From Phytophthora quininea (taxonomy: Eukaryota > Oomycota > Peronosporomycetes > Peronosporales > Peronosporaceae), in the NCBI GenBank assembly GCA_011947345.1, contig JAAVTG010001028.1, positions 1 through 17,446 on the forward strand: DNA of 17,446 bases, written 5' to 3'. Below the pieces are notes generated by a model. That model searched no databases. It saw only the letters and a list, made by a program, of their open reading frames with translations, and was not told where the DNA came from. Of this stretch, positions 7,534-17,401 are shown in pieces; the stretch's first letter is position 1, and each line of letters starts with the position of its first letter. A program made the position numbers and the translations under genes.

Positions 7534-10202
7534 ATGTTGAGCGGAATGGACGTTGGTGAATCGTGTAAAATATTGTCATGGAATGTGCGTGGATCAAAGG
7601 CGGTGGATACCCGTTGATTTCAACGCATCTAAAATATTTTTATTTCTCGTGCGTACAAGAAACTCGCTTCAAGAATGAGAAGCAAGCAAGTCGCTTTAAA
7701 TATTTAGTCAAGCAAACCTTCGGGGCCGCGTATTCCTCTCGGATAAAAATGGTGACTGTCAACAAGAAACATATCCCCGAGTGGTGGTGTAGCGACCATA
7801 ATTCATGGCTCGTGTCCAAGTCTTGCACAAGCCACAGTGATGTCAGAAGCAACAATTCCTAACCGCTATCTGTTAGTGCGAATGCCATGGAAAAACAATA
7901 TTTGCTACATCCATAATGTGTACGCACCGAACGATGCGGCATCGCGAAAGGCTTTGTTCGAACAGCTTCCTGTGGAATTCGAAGATAATGCAGTACATTG
8001 TGTGCGGTGATTTCAACCTAGCAGTAGAACCAAGTGTGGATGCCAGCTCGAATCACCCCAGTACAGACTCGAGCAGGAGGAGTCTGCAGTTGTGGTTAAC
8101 GGAGATTGACGCTGTAGATGTGTGGCGACTCCACCACCCATCTGCGCGAGTTTTCTCTGGGCCGCTTCCAAGGATAAATCGGATTGATTACATTTTTTCG
8201 TCAGACGATTTGCAATCGGACTGCCATGACTCAGGATACTCTGCGTGGGAAAATGGAGGCGACCATCTTGCGCACCATGTAGAACTAACCTCATGGCATC
8301 ATCCCACTGGTACAGGTTTCTGGAGACTGCCGGATTGGCTCTTGCAAATACCAGAACTCCAGACGGATATTGTGGAGGAAGCCAAGCTTCTTCTACCAGT
8401 CCTTCGTGCATCAAATAATCCCGGTTTAGTGTGGAAAACATGGAAGCAAAAGATGAAAGCGTACCTTAAACGTTGTCAACATAACCTGCGTGCATCAAGA
8501 TATGCTGACATAAATCTTGCTCGAGAACGTTTAGAAGAGTGTGCTGCAGCCGTGATGACAGAAGATGCAAGCGAGCAAGACGAAATTAACTTCTATTTCG
8601 CCAGACAACGATACAAAGAATGTCATGATGAATGGAATACCTTTGGATGTAATTGGGGCTTTGAAAAAACCGTGACTGCAGCTGAAAAAAGTACCAAGTT
8701 TTTCTTTCGGCCGCCACGATACGAACTTCGCAATACTCCATTTAGATCGATACGAACTTCAGCTGGTGAAGAATCAACCGATCCTACTGAAATCTGTCAT
8801 GGCTTTCAAGAGCATTGGGGGAAAATATTCGGCGACCCTCACTTCCCAGCTGAAGAACGAGAGATTGACATGGCGTCTCAACAAACCTTGCTTGATAGCA
8901 TCGACCGCCGACTATCCTCAGAGGTGACCAGGGATCTTGACAGCGAATTGACACCGGAAGAGTTTGCCTTTGCGATCAAGAAACTAAAACCTCACTCAGC
9001 ACCGGGTCCAGACGGCTTCACCAGTGATTTTTTCCGTCTGATCCGGACGCGTTTGGAGAAATACTTGCGATAGTTTTTAGATATCAATTGGAACGTGGAA
9101 GTCTACTTCCAAATCAGCGATATTCCTCCGAGGCATTACTGTTTAAAAAAGGAGACCGATCTGAACCGGGAAACTTTCGGCCGATCACACTGATGCCCGT
9201 TAAGGTCAAGATATTATCGCGAGTATTAGTGAATCGCCTTAGACCACACATTTCTAAGTTAGTGCATCCGGATCAAAAGGGCTTTATACCGGGCGTCGGA
9301 TTGACCAGCAGGTAATGCTAGTCCGCGATTTCCAGCACTTTGAAACATTCCAAAAACGCAAAGGACTAGCCACGTTCTTGGACTTCGCTAAGGCTTACGA
9401 CTGCGTTAATCGTCCGTACTCCTTCGAGTTTTGGAACGACAAGGATTTGGGCCTCGATTTTGGCGTGGATACGTCTATTGTACAACGACTCGAAATGTTC
9501 ATTAATGATCAACGGATGGGCGCAGGACTCGCTGACACCAACTCGAGGAGTGAAACAGGGAGATCCATTGTCTCCGTATCTGTTTGCTCTCTCGTTGGAA
9601 CCACTTGGAAATTTGTTACGCGCTCAAAGAGATTTAGGTGTCCTGGTGGGACAAACATTACGAGTCCCAGTGGGGTTCTTTGCTGACGACACTGTGCTAT
9701 TCCCAAAAGGAAAGAAGGAGCTAGAAGAGCAGCTTCAAATTGTTGATGACTATTGTGGAGGATCTGGAGCTTGGCTGAACCATAACAAAGTGTGATATTG
9801 AGTCTCAACAGTAAACTTGCTCCGCGAGTGTCACCGCTAAAATCACTGAAGCGCGGCGAAACCGTGCGATATCTTGGCATTCCGTTCGGCAATGGTGATA
9901 CTTCAACATTGGTGGCGAATCAACTCGACAAAAATTGATTAAGCGGCTCCAACTGTGGAAAGGCCGAGCGAGAACTTTAATCGGCCGAAGGTTGATCGCC
10001 CAAGCAGAGATTTTGTCATTGCTGTGGTATTTCACAGCTTCTGTGACAATTCCGACCCGGTTCATCAAACGCTGGCAAGGCATTGTGAATCGGTACGTGT
10101 TATACAACCGCGTAAGCACTGGGAAATCTGGGATAAGTATCGTTCATAAAGGATTGGCTGTGAGGCCACGCGAAGCAGACGGCATCGGGGTTCCTGATGT
10201 AG
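7534..10202 (+). pseudogene. LINE ORF2: APE endonuclease and reverse transcriptase, frameshifted and cut at the inversion point
   Basis: The ATG at 7534 leads directly into the endonuclease motif L-S-W-N-V-R-G (7573-7593). An upstream ATG at 7366 is in the same frame but ends at TAA 7531. Further endonuclease motifs are C-V-Q-E-T (about 7650), N-V-Y-A-P-N-D (about 7916), C-G-D-F-N (8003), R-I-D-Y-I (about 8180) and G-G-D-H (about 8257). RT motifs follow: P-G-P-D-G-F (9001), a G-N-F-R-P-I-T block (about 9165), F-L-D-F-A-K-A-Y-D (about 9375), G-V-K-Q-G-D-P-L-S (about 9550) and F-A-D-D (about 9676). In functional LINEs these nick the target and copy RNA onto it. Frame breaks include TGA 7615, TAG 9071 and a GGG at 9291 that is four bases long in copy 2. 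The reading stops at the rearrangement at 10202. Confidence 0.75.
9008..10202 (+). repeat. Inverted repeat, left arm (LINE RT, copy 1)
   Basis: Reverse complement of 11698-12895 apart from scattered substitutions and small indels. The arms are separated by about 1.5 kb. The repeat results from two LINE copies in opposite orientation. Confidence 0.85.
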
Positions 10203-10329
10203 GAGAAATTGAATTGATTAACTGTTTAGCGGATTTCTCGTCTTAAGGTGATAAGGTATCTATCCGTGAGAGTTACGTTCGTGTCGTCCACATGTGGTGC
10301 ATGGGTTCCGGATATTATTTTCTGGCGGA
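10203..10329 (-). other. Probable 3' UTR of LINE copy 2 and junction with inverted LINE copy 1
   Basis: The stretch lies between the rearranged 5' segment of LINE copy 1 and the ORF2 stop of copy 2. No poly(A), simple tail repeat or clear target-site duplication is visible. The 11-mer ggatttctcgt occurs at 10231-10241 and also at 5416-5426, the first bases of the LINE 5' segment. How much belongs to the LINE 3' UTR cannot be settled here, because the 3' end of copy 1 lies outside the window. Confidence 0.35.
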
Positions 10330-12895
10330 TCAAAGCCAAGTTTTTGCAGCACACAGACCACAGTAGCGGTTGCAATGAAACTCATGTGCGTGTTGGTAGA
10401 GGAATTGGTAGTGCGTCTTGAACGAGTTCAGCAGATTGAGAATATTTGGCGCTTCAGCTGTTGTTTCCTGGAAGTGAATGTCGTTCCTGAGCCGCCATGT
10501 TGCGTGAAACACTATCGCTGTGTAGATCCTCCATAGAAGTATCAGTTCTTTGTGCTCACTTCTCCTGTTCCTACGAAGATCTTGCAATTTTGGGAAGAGC
10601 AGCAACTTCCAGCTTAGGTCGACGCAAAAGAACCTCGACCACCGGCTCCATAGTTCGCTCCACATTGGTTCTAATGACGGGCATGAAAAACAGTGTTCTA
10701 CCGTTTCGATCTCCTGGCATTCCGGACGAACGCAGTTTTGGATGGTAGGATTTAGTTCTCTGAGGAAGTATAGTCGTGAACCGACTGTGAGGTCTCCGAA
10801 GCACATTCGTACTATCACATCATGAATTACCGGCAGTAGATATCCACGTAGAGAAATCACACTGGACAAGGTCTCATGAATCCTTTGTCGAGGACACCCC
10901 AGGTCTTCCATCGGATGATGCATCAACCGGAACTTGCTGGAGAATCATCTTCCAATCTTGCGACCGCAAATTTGGGAAGAATCGCGTAGTTGGTTCTGTT
11001 GGGAGACAGCTGCTTAGCTTGATTCCAAATATCGGTGGTGACTTCGTACTTCTTACTTCCTGCATTCCTCCTTCGTCCGGATGCGGTAGTAAGCGATGAA
11101 ATAATCGGCTCATTTGATGGTAGAGCACGAAAATGTCATGCGGAAGCACTTTCGTCCCAAGAATTGGATGAATCCCGGAGCAGACGTCCGTGAAAATGCC
11201 GTTGAAGACGGCCAGTCGCGATTGGCACCCAGAAAGTCGGCAAAACATAACTTTTTTATGTTTTGCCAGTTCCCGACAGAGTGCTCGAAAGGCGTTTGAC
11301 CCTGACCCCAGGGGCTTTGCCGGACTTGCTGGGCTTCGCGTATCCAGTACCTGAAATTCAGGCAACTTGCTACACCAAATTGGGGTGAATAACGCCTTCT
11401 GCAGAGTTTTCATTCTGCTGTAGTGAATCGACTCCGGGGCTGGCCATTTCATTCTGTTCCACTCCCGTAGCAAGTGTCTCCACCACAAAGGGAGCATGCT
11501 CGACCTCCAGCCCGCTGGTTTAGGTGGGTTTTGAAGTAAGAAATCACTCGATCGTGGGCGGGCGAAGTTGCCATAGCGTAATTGGATCATGTAGAGCATT
11601 GGGCGATACCATACGTTGTCATCTTCGTCTGGGTGTGTAGTAATCGCTAATACGAATTTCTGGAGAAGTTGAAAGTGTTGGTGACGAATAACAGTAGCTA
11701 CATCAGGAACCCCGATGCCGTCTGCTTCGCGTGGCCTCACAGCCAGTCCTTTATGAACGATACTTATCCCAGATTTCCCAGTGCTTACGCGGTTGTATAA
11801 CACGTACCGATTCACAATGCCTTGCCAGCGTTTGATGAACCGGGTCGGAATCGTCACAGAAGCTGTGAAATACCACAGCAATGACAAAATCTCTGCTTGG
11901 GCGATCAACCTTCGGCCGATTAAAGTTCTCGCTCGGCCTTTCCAAAGTTGGAGCCGCTTAATCAATTTTTTGTCGAGTTGATTCGCCACCAATGTTGAAG
12001 TATCACCATTGCCGAACGGAATGCCAAGATATCGCACGGTTTCGCCGCGCTTCAGTGATTTTAGCGGTGACACTCGCGGAGCAGAACGTTTACTGTTGAG
12101 ACTCAATATCACACTTTTGTTATGGTTCAGCCAAGCTCCAGATCCTCCACAATAGTCATCAACAATTTGAAGCTGCTCTTCTAGCTCCTTCTTTCCTTTT
12201 GGGAATAGCACAGTGTCGTCAGCAAAGAACCCCACTGGGACTCGTAATGTTTGTCCCACCAGGACACCTAAATCTCTTTGAGCGCGTAACAAATTTCCAA
12301 GTGGTTCCAACGAGAGAGCAAACAGATACGGAGACAATGGATCTCCTGTTTCACTCTCGAGTTGGTGTCAGCGAGTCCTGCGCCCATCCGTTGATCATTA
12401 ATGAACATTTCGAGTCGTTGTACAATAGACGTATCCACGCCAAAAATCGAGGCCCAAATCCTTGTCGTTCCAAAACTCGAAGAGGTACGGACGATTAACG
12501 CAGTCGTAAGCCTTAGCGAAGTCCAAGAACGTGGCTAGTCCTTTGCGTTTTTGGAATGTTTCAAAGTGCTGGAAATCGCGGACTAGCATTACCTGCTGGT
12601 CAATCCGACGCCCCGGTATAAAGCCCTTTTGATCCGGATGCACTAACTTAGAAATGTGTGGTCTAAGGCGATTCACTAATACTCGCGATAATATCTTGAC
12701 CTTAACGGGCATCAGTGTGATCGGCCGAAAGTTTCCCGGTTCAGATCGGTCTCCTTTTTTAAACAGTAATGCCTCGGAGGAATATCGCTGATTTGGAAGT
12801 AGACTTCCACGTTCCAATTAGTATCCAAAACTATCGCAAGTACTTCTCCAAACGCGCTCGGATCTAGACGAAAAATCACCGGTGAAGCCGTCTGG
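10330..12895 (-). pseudogene. LINE copy 2: 5'-truncated ORF2 with RT and C-terminal zinc finger
   Basis: The copy begins at 12895 inside the motif P-D-G-F and runs on the - strand, so the endonuclease is absent, as is usual for 5'-truncated LINEs. The RT contains an F-K-K-G-D...N-F-R-P-I-T block, F-L-D-F-A-K-A-Y-D (near 12520), a G-D-P-L-S block broken at about 12340-12360, and F-A-D-D (near 12220). A long open stretch (12337-10874) covers the thumb and connection. In another frame, 10926-10330 ends the protein and holds C-x4-C-x8-H-x3-C, typical of the zf-RVT domain of plant-type LINEs, ending at TGA just after the Lys-Thr-Trp-Leu tail. Frame changes occur near 12815, 12350 and 10930. It is the better preserved RT copy and serves as the reference for copy 1. 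Confidence 0.75.
11698..12895 (-). repeat. Inverted repeat, right arm (LINE RT, copy 2)
   Basis: Partner of 9008-10202. The part directly left of it (10937-11697) is instead a same-orientation duplicate of 4646-5397. Confidence 0.85.
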
Positions 12896-13258
12896 TCAGC
12901 TCGACGTAACGACAAATGTCATAGGGGCGTAGGCAAAATTTTATCCAGATGAATTTCGTTGGGAGTTACGGCAGCAAAAGTCATTCCTTTCGAACCCTGT
13001 GCATGCAGTACATGACCTACACAATGTTGTTTAGTATCCCCATATATTTTTATACTTTAGCTTCTTCACAGAAGTATTAGTAGGTTGTTGCTTGGTCTAT
13101 GAGTGCGATAGAAACACTCTACATGACAAAACGAACAATAGGTTCGTGAAAGCGACTCGAATTCGGACGGTAACGAGAGAACTCCAGTGTTCAATCGATG
13201 GGCTGAGCAAGGGGATTCTGAGTATGTTTGCTAAGAAAATCGGAGACACTGATTTAGA
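12896..13258. other. Stretch without a recognisable gene, left of the host-type genes
   Basis: AT-richer sequence between the 5' truncation point of LINE copy 2 and the coding remnant at 13259. A short + strand frame crosses it (13092-13319), but its codon use is unremarkable, and I regard it as chance. No target-site duplication for LINE copy 2 was found at its left edge. Confidence 0.4.
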
Positions 13259-13408
13259 TTATGCCGCGCTCCCTTTACCAGGTCCACCTCCAAGACATCG
13301 GGAGGAAAATCTGTGGTGAAGCACGAAGTCGACATCGCCGTTGGCCTTGACGCTTCGCAGGAATCCCGTGCCCTCAGTCGAAATATCATCGAAAGTGATA
13401 GCTCTCAT
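13259..13408 (-). pseudogene. Short GC3-rich coding remnant, unrecognised
   Basis: A 49-residue frame starts at ATG 13408 and ends at TAA 13261. Its first 33 codons read M-R-A-I-T-F-D-D-I-S...V-D-F-V-L-H-H, with mostly C or G in the third position, like the neighbouring host genes and unlike the LINE. The frame is also open for some codons upstream of the ATG. After the His-His the composition changes to Gly/Ser-rich and looks non-coding. It could be an exon or a gene remnant. I recognise no family. A second coding-looking piece (A-E-A-A-S-G-K-F-Y-K-Q, about 13497-13530) lies between it and the aldo-keto reductase. Confidence 0.3.
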
Positions 13409-13540
13409 GGCTCTACGTAGTGCATTTGTTTTGCGGAAAGTATATTGAATTTACTGACCTGGTAAGAGTAAAGTGTCTTACCGTAAGACATATTGATCTG
13501 CTTGTAGAACTTGCCGCTGGCTGCCTCGGCAAACTACAAT

Positions 13541-14365
<825 letters not shown>

Positions 14366-14738
14366 AGGGGAGTGTTTTACAATAAAGAACGATATTTTGT
14401 TTATACAGAAAAATCATTCGAGAGACTCTGAGCTTGGAAACGTTCAGCGCGAGTATATGTGGCGTTGGCCGAACGGGAATACCCGCCTCTGAACCAAGCA
14501 ACTGTATGGTTCCCAAACGTGTTGGTAGAAGCCAAGTCCGGGGTCCATATGCCGAGGACGGCTCCGAAGTTTATGTCACTCGGACTCAGCACAGCGCATG
14601 GGAATTCGGATGGGCAAGAGCAAACTGAGAACGTCCAACCTATTCGCTCCTCCGTCCTCTGCCAAATGTCAAATAGAGACCGGCGTTTTTGTTTGCTTGA
14701 AAGGTCTTTCGAACGTCATCAGAGGAAAACTCACGTGT

Positions 14739-14763
14739 TGTTGGCTGGGTGAGCCCGCCAACA
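14739..14763. repeat. Hairpin 1 in repeat copy 1
   Basis: TGTTGGC (14739-14745) pairs with GCCAACA (14757-14763), and GGG/CCC inside extends the stem around a short loop. It is identical in copy 2 at 16867-16891. Confidence 0.55.
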
Positions 14764-14821
14764 CAAGTATTTTCCCGTTGACTAAGTTCTGACGCAGCCA
14801 GACGCGCCTGTGTTGTTGATT

Positions 14822-14837
14822 GCTCGCCGGGGCGAGC
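14822..14837. repeat. Hairpin 2 in repeat copy 1
   Basis: GCTCGCC and GGCGAGC form a 7-bp inverted repeat with two bases between. It is identical in copy 2 at 16952-16967. Confidence 0.55.
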
Positions 14838-14945
14838 TGGCAAAGCCTTTGGTATCACGTGGACAGGTCGTTCGCGAGCCATCACGGATTCGTTATGCGT
14901 GATTGTGCTGTCGTGAAGTGGTAGCATAAGCGAAGGTTATCGATT

Positions 14946-15172
14946 ATGATTGCAGCTGTGTTCGACCGAAACCACGAAAACATAAACCATCATAAAATAT
15001 TGCTCTCGTTCGGAACGTGATTCAGACGTGGAAGAGGATTACGTATACTGCTGCGCAATATTCGTAGAGTTATTAGCAAGACACGTCAGCTCCCGCCAGT
15101 ACCAACGATACCGCTCCACCAAGTTGGTCAACCTCAAGACTTCTGTCGAACACCGCTTCGTAGTAGCAGAAA
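14946..15172. other. Intergenic region between repeat copy 1 and the M96-like gene
   Basis: This is the 3' flank of the M96-like gene and the left flank of repeat copy 1. Open frames here on the - strand are shadows of the adjacent gene. No terminator or further gene is recognisable. Confidence 0.5.
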
Positions 15173-16389
15173 TTAAGCCGCAAGCAGTCTCGTTGAAGAC
15201 ACGTACTGCTCCAACAGCACTGCGTAGCGGACCCAGTCGACGTACAGCTCTCGTCCAAGCCTCTCGTTCAAACATCCTGCCCAGTGATGATACGTCACAT
15301 CCGTCGTGTTCTCATCGACTTCCGTGAACGTACATAGCATCCCTCCGTCGGTGACCCATTGCACATCTTGACCCTGCTGTATGTCTTCATTGCTCTGCGA
15401 AACGTTCGATTCCGTGAGGGAAATGGAGTAGAGATCCACCCGCTTGCCGTTATCCAAAGTCTCTCGAGTATACTGCGCCACTGCAACATAGCGGAGGTGG
15501 ATATCCCCGGAATATGACACACCAGCACGTGAGCAAATTCGTCGAAGTTCTGAAGCGTTTGGTAAGACATTTTCCCGCACTGCGTTCGTCCCCAACTCCT
15601 GGGGGCGACGATCACTGGCCACGTGTTCTTGTTGGATCTCGGCAGAGTCTTCTGCACTTGATCCAGCGAGCAATTCAAGCGTCTTGAAAACTTGGCGTGA
15701 GCGATGACCGAACCTCCAGACTTCCTTGGTGGTGGTGTGTAGTCCACTGCCCAGCCGAATAATGTCCCCACCGTGGCGCTACACGGGTGTTCTCTTAACC
15801 ATCGATCGTTGCGCTTCAAAGCGGCATCAAACTTTTCTCTTGAGAACGGGTGGAAGTGGAAAGAGGGCGCATCGTTTGGGAAGAAGACTCGCCAGCCCAG
15901 TTTGTCTTGGTAGACAGCTAATGCGTCTCGAGACGACAGCAACGACGTCAGCGGTGGGGTATCAACAAATTCCTTCTCCATCTCTTGGGCTCCGCGCTGT
16001 AAGAGACTGTCGAGCTTGCTGTACCTGGCCAATGCGCCTCGAAGGGCGATGTTCTCACTTCGTAAGGCTGCCGTCTCGATCGTAAGCTGTTGGAAGCATC
16101 CCAAAGCGGTCAGCCTGGCTAGCCGACAATTGTCAGCTTCTGTTCGTGCTCGGTCGAGGCTTAGACGCAGCTCATTCTCAAGCTCCAGGCGTTCCCGATT
16201 CATGTCGATGACCTTCCCCTTCTTCTGCACTCGATACCGCGCCATCCGCTCTCGTTGCTGCTCTTTCCGCCAGTGCTCTTGAAAGTCTGCGAACCCCCAG
16301 AAACCGGCAGGCAAAGTGTTCGTTATCTTCGTTTTGTCGCTCTTGACTACAAGCAGTGAAGATATCGGAGAGGAAAGATCGAACGCCAT
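15173..16389 (-). pseudogene. M96 mating-specific protein family, bZIP-like transcription factor candidate, one frameshift
   Basis: I start the gene at ATG 16389 (M-A-F-D-L-S-S). The frame runs further upstream to 16488, but that part overlaps a repeat-derived block. Residues 41-60 form a bZIP-like basic region (Arg-rich, R-M-A-R-Y-R-V-Q-K-K), followed by a Leu-containing heptad-like coiled coil to about residue 125. A conserved domain begins with D-K-L-G-W-R-V-F-F-P (about 162) and includes H-A-K-F-S-R-R and W-P-V-I...P-R-S-W-G-R-T-Q (about 257-270). The C-terminus has W-V-T-D-G-G-M, T-D-V-T-Y-H-H-W and Y-V-D-W-V-R, ending at TAA 15173-15175. At 15505-15508 one base is missing from a C run (+ strand), which breaks the protein after about residue 295; with it the length would be about 405 residues. 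Family assignment is from memory of Phytophthora annotations. Confidence 0.65.
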
Positions 16390-16421
16390 GGCCTCGCTAC
16401 CAGGAGATTCCGCAACTGATT

Positions 16422-16431
16422 CAGCTGACGT
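16422..16431 (-). promoter_or_regulatory. TGACGT-containing motif upstream of the M96-like gene
   Basis: CAGCTGACGT lies 33-42 bp upstream of the chosen ATG. The identical 10-mer recurs at 16493-16502. TGACGT is the half site of known bZIP binding sites. Regulatory use, including self-regulation, is speculative. Confidence 0.2.
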
Positions 16432-16492
16432 GACTAAGAGTTGAAAACGTTCAGCGCGAGCGTAGAAGCAAAGCCGAAGTCGTATCACGCCA

Positions 16493-16502
16493 CAGCTGAC
16501 GT
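16493..16502 (-). promoter_or_regulatory. Second TGACGT-containing motif upstream of the M96-like gene
   Basis: Exact copy of the 10-mer at 16422-16431, 71 bp further upstream and followed by a similar cacta/gacta sequence. Confidence 0.2.
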
Positions 16503-16583
16503 TTCACTAAGCCACGTATGTGTCGTCTTTGTGCGGCTACTCCTCTAATTCCACTAACGACAGCCAGCTCTGCTCTCACGTTT

Positions 16584-17077
16584 TGTGACGTTGGTCGAAT
16601 GGGAATACCCGCCTCTGAACCAAGCAACTGTATGGTTCCCAAACGTGTTGGTAGAAGCCAAGTCCGGGGTCCATATGCCGAGGACGGCTCCGAAGTTTAT
16701 GTCACTCGGACTCAGCACAGCGCATGGGAATTCGGATGGGCAAGAGCAAACTGAGAACGTCCAACCTATTCGCTCTCCTCCGTCCTCTGCCAAATGTCAA
16801 ATAGAGACCGGCGTTTTTGTTTGCTTGAAAGGTCTTTCGAACGTCATCAGAGGAAAACTCACGTGTTGTTGGCTGGGTGAGCCCGCCAACACAAGTATTT
16901 TCCCGTTGACTAAGTTCTGACGTGCAGCCAGACGCGCCTGTGTTGTTGATTGCTCGCCGGGGCGAGCTGGCAAAGCTTCCTTTGGTATCACGTGGACAGG
17001 TCGTTCGCGAGCCATCACGGATTCGTTATGCGTGATTATGCTGTCGTCCAGTGGTAGTGTACTCGGAGCTTATCGAT
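16584..17077. repeat. Dispersed repeat, copy 2, upstream of the M96-like gene
   Basis: Partner of 14458-14945 in the same orientation. The 20-bp left block is at 16441-16460, and about 123 bp lie between it and the main repeat, whereas copy 1 has only four bases there. Similarity fades after ttatcgat at about 17070-17077. Copy 2 lacks any ORF shared in full with copy 1. Confidence 0.7.
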
Positions 17078-17128
17078 CGCGACACAGCCCGAACTTTAGT
17101 AGTTTGTAGTCGTACATGTCATTGAGAA

Positions 17129-17401
17129 GTGAAAGATTGTCCGACTACCCAACCGATTCTCTCCGGAAAACGCAGGAGGAAAAAATCGTGCTTATTCGAC
17201 GGTCGTCGAGAGAAGCTAGTGCAGACCCATTGGTCATCGCTCTGTCGCTGTTGGTCGCTCAGTAACGAAGCGGAAGAACAACAAAATGGGCCACGCTTTT
17301 ATCTAGAATCATTGTTCGAACTGGGCCGCATCAAGCGCCGATGTGGTTTCTCTCGACCAAATGAACTAGCATTAGCTGCCCGTGAAGCTACTCGGCAGTG
17401 A
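17129..17401 (+). CDS. Small hypothetical ORF near the window edge
   Basis: A 90-residue + strand frame with a Lys/Arg-rich N-terminal part and a mixed C-terminus (E-L-G-R-I-K-R-R-C-G-F). I recognise no family, and codon third positions are not clearly GC-rich. It may be chance or part of a gene that continues outside the window. Confidence 0.15.
   Translation: MKDCPTTQPILSGKRRRKKSCLFDGRREKLVQTHWSSLCRCWSLSNEAEEQQNGPRFYLESLFELGRIKRRCGFSRPNELALAAREATRQ

Larger units (their letters stand above)
5416..10202 (+). mobile_element. LINE copy 1, 5' segment: 5' UTR, ORF1, endonuclease and RT
   Basis: The segment has a short 5' leader (5416-5472), a frame-broken ORF1, and a frame-broken ORF2 with an APE-type endonuclease and an RT. 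The RT part from 9008 to 10202 is the reverse complement, apart from small indels, of 12895-11698. It ends inside the same 18-bp LINE sequence (10185-10202) that ends the inverted 3' segment (5398-5415). Together the two segments make one element in which the 5' part is flipped. The endonuclease, the RT motif set and the zinc finger known from copy 2 place it in the L1/Tx1-like group of non-LTR elements. Confidence 0.78.
14458..14945. repeat. Dispersed repeat, copy 1, upstream of the aldo-keto reductase
   Basis: About 490 bp nearly identical to 16584-17077. Differences are a few substitutions and short indels, for example two bases at about 14793 and three at about 14857. A further 20-bp block, ttggaaacgttcagcgcgag (14434-14453), lies just left of it and recurs with one mismatch at 16441-16460. 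Open frames within the repeat are shifted by the indels between copies, so a conserved protein is unlikely. I see no terminal inverted repeats, poly(A) tail, tRNA-like boxes or transposase. It could be a non-autonomous mobile element or a duplicated upstream region. Confidence 0.7.

Noticed and set aside
10874..12337. Intact stand-alone reverse transcriptase gene on the - strand
   Set aside because: The long frame is only part of LINE ORF2. It lacks RT motif A, which is in another frame upstream, and the zinc finger, which is in another frame downstream.
14459..14752. Protein-coding gene inside the dispersed repeat
   Set aside because: The + and - strand frames differ between the two repeat copies because of indels, and no ATG-led frame is conserved over its full length.
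14822..14845. Helitron 3' end (hairpin near CTRR)
   Set aside because: A GC-rich hairpin is followed closely by CTGG, but similarity between the two copies continues well past it, so it is not the element end.
14434..14945. tRNA-derived SINE
   Set aside because: A GGTTC-like string occurs on the - strand, but no convincing A box at the right distance, no poly(A) or simple-repeat tail and no target duplication were found.
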